Assembly: GCF_004322395.1 (NCBI RefSeq)
Contig: NZ_SCTW01000049.1
Location: 1-64,000 of the forward strand
From: Methylobacter sp.
Lineage (GTDB): Bacteria > Pseudomonadota > Gammaproteobacteria > Methylococcales > Methylomonadaceae
DNA: 64,000 nucleotides
Direction of reading: 5' to 3'
This document shows, one piece after another, positions 22,430 to 31,554 of this stretch (the first letter of the stretch is position 1; each line of letters opens with the position of its first letter). Both the position numbers and the translations under genes were made by a program. The notes beneath the pieces were generated by a model, which was given only the letters and a program-made list of their open reading frames with translations, searched no databases and was not told the origin of the DNA.

Positions 22430-23596
22430 TTATCGCCGGGCTTGCGCCTCATCGGACAGACCGAGATTTTTCGTGGTTTCGATACTGAACAGCTGGATAT
22501 TTCGTCTGTCGCACTGCAGCGCCAGCTTTTCCCCTTGCCGGATCGGCAGGGAGGGATCGAGGCGGGCGATCAGGCTTAACGCGCCGTCGGAGCCGATTCT
22601 TTCGCGGAGTGCTTCCGGCCAGGGATGATTCCGCCATTCCTCTGGAAGCCGGATCTCGCAATAGACATACAGTTCGGCGCCCAGCCATTCGAGCCGCTCC
22701 ACGGAGGTATTCCAAATGATCGTATCGGGCATGGCGCTGACGGATGCGGCCAGCCGGAAATGTTCCGGACGAATGCCGGCAACGCCATAAGCGCCGTCTT
22801 TGATCGTTTCGGGCCAATCGACGGCACCGATGGGCAAATGCAGCTTTGGTCCGGCGATTGCCGCCGGCAGCAGATTCATGGCCGGCGAGCCGATGAAGCC
22901 GGCCACGAACAGATTGGCCGGATGATGATAGAGCGCTTGGGGTATGCCGATTTGCTGCAATTCTCCCCGGTTCATCACCGCGACCCGGTCGCCCAGCGTC
23001 ATCGCTTCGGTCTGGTCGTGCGTCACATAAACCATAGTCGTACCGAGCCGCTTCTGCAGCCGGGCTATCTCGTTGCGCATCTGCACGCGCAAACGGGCAT
23101 CCAGATTGGAGAGCGGTTCGTCCAGCAGGAACACCTGCGGTTCGCGAACCAGGGCACGTCCCATCGCGACACGCTGGCGCTGGCCGCCCGATAGGGTGGC
23201 CGGCTTGCGATCAAGCAATGGGGTCAACTCCAGAATTGCCGCCGCTTCGTCCACGCGGCGGTCGATTTCGGTATTCGGCAGTTTGGCCAGCCGCAACGGG
23301 AAGGCGATATTGTCGCGCACGCTCATGTGCGGATAAATTGCGTAGCTTTGAAAGACCATCGCCATGTTGCGGTTTTTCGGATCGAGGTCGTTCACGACTC
23401 TGCCGTCGACGCGGATTTCGCCTTCACTGACCTCCTCCAAGCCGACGATCATATTCAGCAGCGTTGATTTGCCGCAGCCGGACGGGCCGACCAGAATAAA
23501 AAATTCGCCGTCGCGAATGGTAAAGTTGGCGGCTTTCAATGTCACGGTGCCGTCCGGGAAGCGTTTGCCGACATGATTGAACTCAATCTTGGCCAT
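22430..23596 (-). CDS. Sugar ABC transporter ATPase, SugC/UgpC/MalK-like
   Basis: The 388-residue protein has Walker A GPSGCGKST, Q-loop FQSYAIYPHMSV, signature LSGGQRQRVAMGRALV, Walker B VFLLDEPLSNLD and H-loop VTHD, followed by a C-terminal OB-fold (TOBE) extension typical of carbohydrate importers of the CUT1 class. It powers import with the two permeases upstream. The codons are strongly GC-rich compared with the origin block. Confidence 0.93.
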   Translation of the reverse strand: MAKIEFNHVGKRFPDGTVTLKAANFTIRDGEFFILVGPSGCGKSTLLNMIVGLEEVSEGEIRVDGRVVNDLDPKNRNMAMVFQSYAIYPHMSVRDNIAFPLRLAKLPNTEIDRRVDEAAAILELTPLLDRKPATLSGGQRQRVAMGRALVREPQVFLLDEPLSNLDARLRVQMRNEIARLQKRLGTTMVYVTHDQTEAMTLGDRVAVMNRGELQQIGIPQALYHHPANLFVAGFIGSPAMNLLPAAIAGPKLHLPIGAVDWPETIKDGAYGVAGIRPEHFRLAASVSAMPDTIIWNTSVERLEWLGAELYVYCEIRLPEEWRNHPWPEALRERIGSDGALSLIARLDPSLPIRQGEKLALQCDRRNIQLFSIETTKNLGLSDEAQARR

Positions 23597-23606
23597 CTTT
23601 TTCCTC

Positions 23607-24449
23607 CTAGCCTTTGACCGCGCCGGCCGTCAGTCCGGCCACGATGTGGCGCTGAAACAAAAGGACCATGATCACGATCGGCACGGTCACCACGACCGAC
23701 GCCGCGGCGATCGAGCCGGTCGGTTGTTCGTACTGCGAAATGCCGGTAAAAAACGCGATTGCCGCGGGAACGGTGCGGGCGGCATTGGTGGACGTGAGCG
23801 AGGCCGCGAACAAAAAATCGTTCCAGGCGAAAATGAAGACCAGAATCGCCGAGGTGAACATGCCGGGCGCCGCCAACGGCGCCAGCACATAACGGAAGGC
23901 CTGGAACGGGGTGGCGCCGTCCACACGCGCAGCTTTATCCAAATCCCACGGAATTTCCCGAAAGAACGCCGACAGCGTCCAAATCGCCAGCGGCAGCGTG
24001 AACGTCATGTAAGGCAGGATCAGTCCGGCCCAGGTATCGAACAAACCCAGAAGCCGCCATAGCTCGAACAGCGGTCCGATAATCGCGACCCCCGGAAACA
24101 TCGCTATTGCCAACGCCCCGGCCAGTAGCGTATTTTTGCCCGGAAATCTGAGGCGCACGATTGCATAAGCGGCGAACGTCGCCAGCACGACGGCCAGTAG
24201 CGTGGCGATCAGTCCGATCCCGGCCGAATTCCAGAGCGCAGACGGAAACTGAATGTCGGCGAATACGGCCCGGTAATTGTCGAAACTGACTTCGACTGGA
24301 AAAAAACGGCGGTCGTTCAGGTCAGCCGGACGCTTCAGCGACAGCGATACGATCCAGATGACCGGCAGCACAGCATAGAAGACCGTGACCAGGCTGGAAG
24401 CCACCCAGAACAGATATTCGATTGTATTGCCATTGCCCGGTTTCTTCAT
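23607..24449 (-). CDS. Sugar ABC transporter permease, SugB/MalG-like
   Basis: The 280-residue protein has six predicted membrane helices and the EAA loop with [21 protein letters not shown] that contacts the ATPase. The ATG at 24449 overlaps the stop of the preceding permease gene (ATGA), which argues for this start against a frame that stays open 294 bases further upstream. It belongs to the MalG/UgpE half of CUT1 importers. Confidence 0.92.
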   Translation of the reverse strand: MKKPGNGNTIEYLFWVASSLVTVFYAVLPVIWIVSLSLKRPADLNDRRFFPVEVSFDNYRAVFADIQFPSALWNSAGIGLIATLLAVVLATFAAYAIVRLRFPGKNTLLAGALAIAMFPGVAIIGPLFELWRLLGLFDTWAGLILPYMTFTLPLAIWTLSAFFREIPWDLDKAARVDGATPFQAFRYVLAPLAAPGMFTSAILVFIFAWNDFLFAASLTSTNAARTVPAAIAFFTGISQYEQPTGSIAAASVVVTVPIVIMVLLFQRHIVAGLTAGAVKG

Positions 24450-25327
24450 GGCCGCCCTCCAGGAGAGCGAGCGAAGGCGGGGCCGAAGCTTTTGAGGAAC
24501 AGTAAAGCGATCGCCATCATGGTGCAAAAAATGAGTACCGCCACCGCCGCACCCAGGCCCAGATTGAGCCGCACGATCAGCGTATTGTAGGCGACGATCG
24601 AGACCGTTTCGGTGTCCTGCGCGCCGCGTGTCTGGACATAGACCGAGTCGAAAATGCGGAGGGCGTCCAGGGTGCGGAACAATAGCGCGACCCCGATCGT
24701 CGGCATCATCAAAGGCAGGGTAACTTTGCTGAACCGCTGCCACGCGTTAGCGCCGTCTACCCGCGCCGCCTTGATCAAATCGTCCGGAATCAGGGTCAGG
24801 CCGGCCAGCAACAACAGGGCCATGAACGGCGCGGTTTTCCAGATTTCGGTAAAGATGATCACAAATAATGCCGGCCCGCGTTGCGTGAACCAGGATATTT
24901 CGAGATCGAGCAGGGCATTCACGAAGCCGGTAATCGGATCGAAGGCGAATTTCCAGGCCAAGGCGGCGACTACCGTGATGATCGCATAAGGGATCAAGAC
25001 AGCGGTGCGCACCGTGCGCCGGCCCCAGGCGGCCTTGTGCATCAACAGCGCCAGTGCGAGTCCAAGAATCAATTCGAACGCGACCGATATGGCCGTGATG
25101 ACCAGCGTATTGGTCATGGCCTGCCACCAGACTTCCGAAGTCAGCACTTCCGTATAATTGGAGAAACCGACGAATTTTCGGTGCTCCGGAAAGCGCAAGT
25201 CGTAGCGGAACAACGAGAGCCAAAGCGCATAAAGGATAGGATAGGCCGTAACCAATAGCATCGCGGCAGCTGCCGGCGCACAGAGCAGCCACCCCAGCCG
25301 GTGCTCGGCGCGCTGCAGCCGGTTCAT
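24446..25327 (-). CDS. Sugar ABC transporter permease, SugA/MalF-like
   Basis: The 293-residue protein has six membrane helices and the EAA loop [22 protein letters not shown]. It is the MalF/UgpA partner of the next permease. Its start overlaps the end of the binding-protein gene by four bases and its end overlaps the next start by four, so all four genes form one translationally coupled operon. Confidence 0.92.
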   Translation of the reverse strand: MNRLQRAEHRLGWLLCAPAAAAMLLVTAYPILYALWLSLFRYDLRFPEHRKFVGFSNYTEVLTSEVWWQAMTNTLVITAISVAFELILGLALALLMHKAAWGRRTVRTAVLIPYAIITVVAALAWKFAFDPITGFVNALLDLEISWFTQRGPALFVIIFTEIWKTAPFMALLLLAGLTLIPDDLIKAARVDGANAWQRFSKVTLPLMMPTIGVALLFRTLDALRIFDSVYVQTRGAQDTETVSIVAYNTLIVRLNLGLGAAVAVLIFCTMMAIALLFLKSFGPAFARSPGGRP

Positions 25328-26583
25328 AATAGCCCTTCCGAATGCAGCGCCCGGGTGATGGCCTGGTGCAGATTCACCGCGTCCTTTTCGGGATCGATCG
25401 CATGCAAGGGATGCAGCGTGCGGCCGACGGCCAGGGAAATATCGTTATACGCCGGCGTCTTGGGCCGCAATGTCGCATCGCGCAGCGTTTCGCGCAGCAC
25501 ATCGGCGAACGGAAATCGGCGGCGGACCTCGGGATCGTCGTAAAGCGCTTCCAGGGTCGGCGGCAAGCCGCTTTTAACTGCGGCGCGGATTTGATTGGTC
25601 TTCGAAGCCAAACATTCGGCCGCCGCAAAAGCAAGCTGCGGATGACGGCTAAAGGCCCCAATGCCGAGGTTGAGACCGCCGGCCGCAACCCGGCTGGGCC
25701 TGTCGCGATAAACGGCCGGCCAGCGTGCGACCGCCATCTCGGACGCTACCTTCGGCGCGTTCCGCTGTGCGCTGTGCCAGACGTAAGAATAATTGACCAT
25801 AAACACCGGTTGCCCGGTTTCAAACGCCATCCGCGCTTGGTCCTCTCTTGCCGTATCCAGCGCGATGTCGGCTGCCGGTGACTGCGCCAACCGTTTCATC
25901 AACGCCAGCGTCGCAACGGTGGACGGCCGATCCAGGGCCACGGCGTTGCCGGCCGTATCGAGGATCGAGCCGCCGGCCGAAGCCAGCAGCGAGACAAAGA
26001 ATACGGTTAGCCCTTCATAGCGTTGCCCCTGGATTTGAAAAGTACCCGCTTTGCCCAAAGCTTCCGCCTGCTCGATCAGCTCGTCCCAGGTGGCTGGGGG
26101 CTTGTTTACTCGGTCGCGACGGTACCAGAGCAATTGCGCGTTGCTGGTGAACGGCGCCGCCCACAGCCGATCCCGGTACGTGGCGCTGGCCACTGTAACC
26201 GGCAAACGCCCCGAGGTAACCTGCTTGGCCGATAATTCGGGCCAGGGCAACACCCAGCCCGCTTCGGCGAATTCGGACGTCCAGATCACGTCCATGCCGA
26301 TAATATCGATGTCCGCGTCTTTGGCAGCCAAACGGCGCACCAACTGTTCCCGCTGCGGGTCGGCATCGGGGGGTAACGGCGTCAGCACAATGCGGTAGCG
26401 GCCGGCGGACCGTTCGGTACAGTCTTTGGCAGCCTCGAGAAAGGCGCCGGAGGGTTCGTTGAAGACGTACCAGGCCAGCGCCGGCGTTTGTCGATCCTCG
26501 ACGTGGCGGCAACCTGCCGCCGCCGTGAGCGCGCCGGCGAGCAGCAAGAGAAGACAGAAGTTGAATCCGGATCGACAATACAC
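25324..26583 (-). CDS. Sugar-binding lipoprotein, LpqY/ThuE-like
   Basis: The 419-residue protein starts with a lipoprotein signal peptide ending in the lipobox TAAAGC, so it should be anchored in the envelope. The mature part resembles extracellular solute-binding protein family 1, especially LpqY of mycobacteria: YVFNEPSG, GRYRI, ADPQREQLVRRLA, DIDIIGMDVIWTSEFAEAGW. Gene order binding protein-permease-permease-ATPase equals lpqY-sugABC, a trehalose importer, so trehalose or another glucoside disaccharide is the likely substrate (inference). GTG start. The 288 bases upstream to 26871 hold no gene I recognise; the operon promoter should be there. Confidence 0.87.
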   Translation of the reverse strand: MYCRSGFNFCLLLLLAGALTAAAGCRHVEDRQTPALAWYVFNEPSGAFLEAAKDCTERSAGRYRIVLTPLPPDADPQREQLVRRLAAKDADIDIIGMDVIWTSEFAEAGWVLPWPELSAKQVTSGRLPVTVASATYRDRLWAAPFTSNAQLLWYRRDRVNKPPATWDELIEQAEALGKAGTFQIQGQRYEGLTVFFVSLLASAGGSILDTAGNAVALDRPSTVATLALMKRLAQSPAADIALDTAREDQARMAFETGQPVFMVNYSYVWHSAQRNAPKVASEMAVARWPAVYRDRPSRVAAGGLNLGIGAFSRHPQLAFAAAECLASKTNQIRAAVKSGLPPTLEALYDDPEVRRRFPFADVLRETLRDATLRPKTPAYNDISLAVGRTLHPLHAIDPEKDAVNLHQAITRALHSEGLL

Positions 26584-26871
26584 AGTGTTGAAATCCTCTT
26601 CGACAAGCTGGGCTAGGTTCGAAATCTCTTTTGCAGCCGCAAATAGGCTCCCTAAAAAATTAGACTCTGAAAATGGTATTCATACTGCATGCCGACTCCC
26701 GATTCCATCACAGCAATTTATCGAAAACAGGTGCTTGCCCGGTTCTTTCTCGTTCAGTAGCGTCTGTAGTAGTTCAAACCTAATCTGACAGTTACTGGTT
26801 TTTAGAGGTGTCTGTCTGGTTAAGTCTGAACTAATACACGTTATTGTTGTTGAGACATCTCTAAGCATTGC

Positions 26872-27248
26872 CTATACTGCAGTGGAAAGCAATAGCACCT
26901 CATTTTCATTGGCAAGTGTGCGAAACTTTTTAAACAGTTTCTTCAGGGCTTCGGTTGTTAACGTTGCCCCTTCTTGCTTTATTGTTTGCAGGAGTTGTTC
27001 ACCGATATACTTTACCACTTCCGTAACTACTCCTAGGACTATTGGAGTGATCAACATCGCTGCTTCAGCGACTCCAAAGCCCAGCATCTCATCTTTAGCT
27101 GTATGACGTTGAAGTGTCTTTTCCGGATCTTTAAAATACGCTTCTTTAATAGGTCGGAAGAGTGGAGCTCCTGAGGAGCAATTTGGGCTACCAAGTCACG
27201 AGCTAGATCGCCTACCAATTCAGTTTGAGCGGGTTGCGTCATGTGCAT
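26872..27248 (-). pseudogene. Conserved small protein split by one frameshift
   Basis: The minus strand starts at ATG 27248 (GGAGG five bases upstream) and reads MHMTQPAQTELVGDLARD to IAPQE. Near 27170 the sensible frame changes: the other frame continues APLFRPIKEAYFKDPEK, then DEMLGFGVAEAAMLITP to the stop at 26872. Joined, the two halves make one protein of about 124 residues with a hydrophobic segment. Neither half alone looks complete. I do not recognise the family well enough to name it. A sequencing error or programmed frameshift would be alternatives to a dead gene. Confidence 0.6.
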
Positions 27249-28021
27249 GTGCACCTCCACATTCGTCCTCGTTAGTGAAATCGAATATCAGTTTCTATTG
27301 GCTCTGAAAGATATTGATTTTCTAAAACATTTAAAATACACAAGTACTATTCAGCTTAAGATTGCTAACTCATACACTTCAGATTAATGGTCAAAATATA
27401 GTATTCCGATTTAAATACAATACGCGCAGTTACCTAATTATAATTAAATCGGAAAGTAGGCGGACTTGGTAATTAAAAAACTGTTCAAGTTTTTTGTGCA
27501 GCAAACAACAGTAAAGATTATCAATATCTCTCAATGGCTGACTTAGTTCTTATAGCAGTCTTACTCTGTATATTTTGACTGTCTGTTGTGGGTCGATTGC
27601 GATAATTCACACAACTGCTTCTCTACTGGCGCAATCATATCGGAATTGGTCGCGGTTTTGCGACCGGAATTCGGCCAGTGCCAACCACGCTGAATCCAAC
27701 CACGGTTTGCACAAAACGGACAGTTATCACTTTGGGCAGGAATGGAGCGGGCTTAGATACAGAAACTTAGGAAGTAGAGACCCGACAGACAGTGAACATT
27801 TGCTATCGACCCTGAGCTGCCCTTCACCGCAAGTGCGTGGACGGCTGGTTAGTATCGAACAACAGCCGGTCGATAGAGCATGTAAACCCTATATTAGCCG
27901 ATACAGGAAGAGCATTTACAGGGGAATCACTGATGTATTGCCTGTAATGAGTCGATCATGGATGATATAAAGAAACCGTCTACTTGCTGTCAGACTTTAT
28001 TGGAGCCAAATTGCAGAGCTA
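27249..28021. other. AT-rich intergenic stretch, no gene recognised
   Basis: About 770 bases. A hairpin of AAAAAACT and AGTTTTTT arms lies at about 27476-27497 and looks like a bidirectional terminator. A 131-codon open frame on the plus strand (27575-27970) has composition and motif content unlike a protein, so I take it as non-coding or decayed. The promoter of the DUF4238 gene should be at the right end. Confidence 0.4.
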
Positions 28022-29110
28022 ATGGCAATAAACAAGAATCAACATTTCGTGCCTCGGTGCTATCTTAGGCCATTCACTATTGATGAGGAGGGAGTCGCTA
28101 TCAACCTCTATAACATCGATAAAGAAAAATTCATAGAGCTTGCGCCGGTTAAGAATCAGTGCTCCAGAGACTATTTTTATGGACAAGATGATTTGCTTGA
28201 GAGGGCAATCCAATCCGTTGAAGTCGGATATGCAACTGCATTACGCGACATCCTGAGACCTGGCTACACATTGACTGATGAACACCGGACCATATTGCGG
28301 ATGTTTTGGTTATTTCAATATCTGAGAACAGAAGCCGCCGCAAAGAAGTCAGTAGAAATGCTAGCATCTATGGGTGATGTGACAGGAGTTACAGACCCTG
28401 TTTTTCAACTCAGTATTAAAGATGCCGTAATTATCGCTATGCGTCAATTTGCAAAAGTAATGCACGCAATTGACGACTTGAAAATCTGCCTCATCAGAAA
28501 CAAAACGCAAATTCCTTTCTTTACTTCTGATGACCCTGCCGTTCTCACAAATAGATGGTGGCAAACTGACAAGCGAACCCAAGGACGCTCATTCGGGGTG
28601 GGTTCTGCGGGTGCCATTATCCTGCTTCCTCTCAGCCCGAAACTTTTGTGCCTTGGGTATGATGGTTATGTTTATAGTGTTCCGCATAATCGAGGCATGG
28701 TAGACGTGTGCAAAGAACAAGATATCGCTTCATTCAATCAGCATCAGATTCTCAAGTGCCACGCAAACTTGTTTGTTCAGCGTGCCGAACACTCTGGAAT
28801 TATTCATGAGGCATTTGCGGAGGTTGCAAAGAACCGTCCGACGAATCGCTACAGAATCAACTATGCGGTGCTTGATTGTAGTGAAGGGGAATATACTCGA
28901 TATCGTGTTGTCGCCCCAGATGAACGCGAAGAACACACTGACATACTGCTTCACACTCAGGAAATTCATCCTGTCCCTCTTTCGTGGCCAAGGCAAATAG
29001 CTTTCAGGAGCAAAGGCACAGTCTTTACAAATGGAACAGGAATTGGATTTATCAGAGATGCAGGAATAGCGCGACCAACTAGGAAGCCATTTTATAAGGA
29101 ACCGGCATAG
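28022..29110 (+). CDS. DUF4238 domain protein
   Basis: The 362-residue protein begins KNQHFVPRCYLRPF, the diagnostic start of the DUF4238 family, followed by a helical region with LRTEAAAK and a conserved FFTSDDPAV segment. The biochemical function of DUF4238 is not established. Family members are scattered among bacteria and are often found in variable, defence-rich regions, as here, immediately left of the SPARTA locus. No membrane segment or signal peptide is seen. Confidence 0.75.
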   Translation: MAINKNQHFVPRCYLRPFTIDEEGVAINLYNIDKEKFIELAPVKNQCSRDYFYGQDDLLERAIQSVEVGYATALRDILRPGYTLTDEHRTILRMFWLFQYLRTEAAAKKSVEMLASMGDVTGVTDPVFQLSIKDAVIIAMRQFAKVMHAIDDLKICLIRNKTQIPFFTSDDPAVLTNRWWQTDKRTQGRSFGVGSAGAIILLPLSPKLLCLGYDGYVYSVPHNRGMVDVCKEQDIASFNQHQILKCHANLFVQRAEHSGIIHEAFAEVAKNRPTNRYRINYAVLDCSEGEYTRYRVVAPDEREEHTDILLHTQEIHPVPLSWPRQIAFRSKGTVFTNGTGIGFIRDAGIARPTRKPFYKEPA

Positions 29111-29247
29111 TTTGCCTGCTCGGCGCATGAAGCCCTTGACGTCGGGCCAGTTAGCATCCGTTTAATGGCGGTTTTTAAGCTTTCACCTGCCATTAGTCCG
29201 AAATTATTGATTAGTCGCTCTTGGCCGATCCTTGCCGGTCCAGATTT

Positions 29248-29372
29248 CATAAATTGTGAGATTTCGTTAGATTTTTACCTTTAATTATGAGATTTTTAAC
29301 CAAAAGCCTAACCTCATAATTTGTGTAACCTTTTGATTTTTATAAATGGTGTTAAGCCATAAATTATGAGAT
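29248..29372. repeat. Four copies of a CATAAATTATGAGAT-type element
   Basis: Copies at 29248-29264, 29281-29296, 29310-29325 (inverted) and 29358-29372 share the core AATTATGAGAT or a one-base variant. They end 13 bases before the start of the YkgJ-type gene, so they could be operator sites, or a decayed repeat array. Confidence 0.55.
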
Positions 29373-29385
29373 CCGACAATACCGG

Positions 29386-29895
29386 ATGAGTACAGTTGCA
29401 CAAATCCATGCCGATATTGAAGCGCGCGTACAACTGATCCGGGGCAACAATCCCGATTGGTTGTGCGGTCTGGGGTGCGACGGGTGTTGCCGAAAACTCG
29501 CCGAAATACCATTGCTCATCAAGGCGGAATGGGATTTGTTGCGGGAGGGGCTGGCTGCATTGCCGCAGGAGCAGTTTCAGGAAATAGGCCAGGGCATCGC
29601 TGCATTAGCCGAGCAGTCATCGCGCCCCATAGTCTGTCCGATGTTGGATCGGTCGGCTGGGGCCTGCAGGGTCTATGCCCATCGCCCGGCAGCTTGCCGC
29701 ACCTACGGGTTCTACGTCCAGCGCGATAAGGGACTTTACTGCAAGGACATCGAGTCACGCGTAGCTGGCGGCGACTGGGCCGAGGTGGTCTGGGGCAACC
29801 AGGATGCTATCGACCGCCGTCTCTGCGGTTTGGGTGATACCCGCGAATTGACCGAGTGGTTCATGAGCAGGAAGAAGGATGCAGACACCGTCTGA
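29386..29895 (+). CDS. YkgJ family cysteine-cluster protein
   Basis: The 169-residue protein has the CxxxCxxCC cluster near the N-terminus (LCGLGCDGCCRK), then CPMLD, CRVYAHRPAACRTYGF, and a late Cys, the pattern of the YkgJ putative zinc- or iron-chelating family. Function unknown. No operon partner: 255 bases separate it from the TIR-APAZ gene and hold no recognisable gene. Confidence 0.82.
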   Translation: MSTVAQIHADIEARVQLIRGNNPDWLCGLGCDGCCRKLAEIPLLIKAEWDLLREGLAALPQEQFQEIGQGIAALAEQSSRPIVCPMLDRSAGACRVYAHRPAACRTYGFYVQRDKGLYCKDIESRVAGGDWAEVVWGNQDAIDRRLCGLGDTRELTEWFMSRKKDADTV

Positions 29896-30150
29896 AAGGT
29901 GTAGCTGCTGATGATTCGCACTATCGAGTGGAGTTTCAATTTCCCAGAGGAACTGTATGACGGGGGAAAACTATTAGGGATGCGCTGACAAATTATTTCC
30001 GCTCATGATTCGACAAGGCTCTCCTGAGCGTAGGTATCTATCAAGTACTCTATTTCTAACAGGAGAAGGGGTAATGTAAATTTGCAATCCATTGTATTTA
30101 TGAAATAAAAAAGTTATGTAGATACCTATGGAGAATGAGAGGGAGATTAG

Positions 30151-31554
30151 GTGAGCCAAGTTAAAAATGTTCGAAATTGTATATTCCTTAGCCACGCTAC
30201 TCCGGAAGATAATGAGTTTACTCGTTGGCTCGCTGGAAAGCTTACACTTGCAGGATACAGTGTTTGGTATGACTTAGACCGGTTAAAAGGGGGTGATTAT
30301 TTTTGGAATAAGATAGAGGACGCCATTCGCAATCACTCGATTCGAATGATCGCGATAGTTTCAGAAGTTTCCCACAATAAAGATGGTGTCCGTAATGAAT
30401 GGGATCTCTCTGTTACGGTAGAAAAACAAATTCCAGGCTTTTTAATCCCCGTTCGTATAGATGATTTTGATTTCAGCAAGCTCCCCATCACCATACATCG
30501 GAAAAATGTTATTGATTTTTATCGAGGCTGGCACTTTGGTCTTGATCAACTTCTTGATACATTGGCAGATTCTAATATTGATAAGTCAGAGTCTTCCGAC
30601 CCTCAAATCGCAAAATTGTGGTTGTCACCAATTACAGAACACGCAATAGACTGGGTAGACAATGAGGAAACGCTTGAGTCGAACTGGTTGCCGATTATTT
30701 CTCTGCCATTGGCCTTGGAAACCGCACGGATTCTTAGCGATGCTCGACGAATTCCGATGACAGATAGCACACGGAAACTGCCTTGGTTTGAATTCGAAGA
30801 TCAAATAGTTGGATTTGCCCCGAGGAAGGATTTAGTGGAGCTGTTCAAAGATTTTGTAGCGTTGGAAGTTGATTCTGCTGTCGAAACTTCAAACTTCATC
30901 AAAAATGGGGTTACTTGGGGAACAAATAAAGTCTCTACATTTGATGCTCGTAATCGTATAGCCACACTCGTGCGCCAAGCATGGGATTTAAAAATGGAAG
31001 AATTTGGCTTAAAACGTTATGAGCTTTCAAACCAACGACTAAGTTGGTACGTACCATCTGGTTTTCTACCCAAAGATAAAGTTGAATTTCTGGACGCTAA
31101 TGGAAAACGACGAAAGAAACAATTAACTGGAACCAGCAGTAAGTACAAAGTTAACTGGCATTACGCCATTAGCATTCATCCAGTATTGAACGATATTCAA
31201 AGAATAGAATTAACTGCACATATTGTTTTTACCGATTTAGACGGGCAATTAGTTGCATCAACAACTCGAATGCATTTGTTACGTCGACGATTCTGCAAGA
31301 GCTGGTGGAATGACCGTTGGAGAGGTTTCTTACGAGCATTCCTAGCGTTAATTTCGGAGAGAACTAACTCAATTTCCCTACCAGTTGGGGGACAACGCAC
31401 CATTGAGATCAGCGCGTTACCGATGAATTTCCAATCCCCAAGAGGACTGAGCGATCTTGCGGATTTGACCGAAGAAGACGAAATTCAGTTGGAAGAAAAC
31501 ATTGACGATTCGCTGGACGACTTTTCTACTGAGAATGAGGATGAACTCGAATGA
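30151..31554 (+). CDS. TIR-APAZ effector of a SPARTA system
   Basis: The 467-residue protein has an N-terminal TIR domain (about 8-140): IFLSHATPEDNEF, VWYDLDRLKGGDYFWNKIEDAI and MIAIVSEVS. E83 in VRNEWDL is the likely catalytic Glu, by position relative to known bacterial TIR NADases. Residues about 160-430 form the APAZ part (an Argonaute N-L1-L2-like region), and the tail is highly acidic (EEDEIQLEENIDDSLDDF), like the autoinhibitory tails described for SPARTA. In the known mechanism, guide RNA-directed recognition of plasmid DNA makes complexes oligomerise and the TIR domain destroys NAD(P). GTG start with GGGAG five bases upstream. Overlaps the Argonaute gene by four bases. AT-rich relative to the neighbouring Wadjet genes. 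Confidence 0.92.
   Translation: MSQVKNVRNCIFLSHATPEDNEFTRWLAGKLTLAGYSVWYDLDRLKGGDYFWNKIEDAIRNHSIRMIAIVSEVSHNKDGVRNEWDLSVTVEKQIPGFLIPVRIDDFDFSKLPITIHRKNVIDFYRGWHFGLDQLLDTLADSNIDKSESSDPQIAKLWLSPITEHAIDWVDNEETLESNWLPIISLPLALETARILSDARRIPMTDSTRKLPWFEFEDQIVGFAPRKDLVELFKDFVALEVDSAVETSNFIKNGVTWGTNKVSTFDARNRIATLVRQAWDLKMEEFGLKRYELSNQRLSWYVPSGFLPKDKVEFLDANGKRRKKQLTGTSSKYKVNWHYAISIHPVLNDIQRIELTAHIVFTDLDGQLVASTTRMHLLRRRFCKSWWNDRWRGFLRAFLALISERTNSISLPVGGQRTIEISALPMNFQSPRGLSDLADLTEEDEIQLEENIDDSLDDFSTENEDELE

Noticed and set aside
27575-27970. 131-codon plus-strand open frame
   Set aside because: Composition unlike a protein and no recognisable motif; probably decayed or non-coding.
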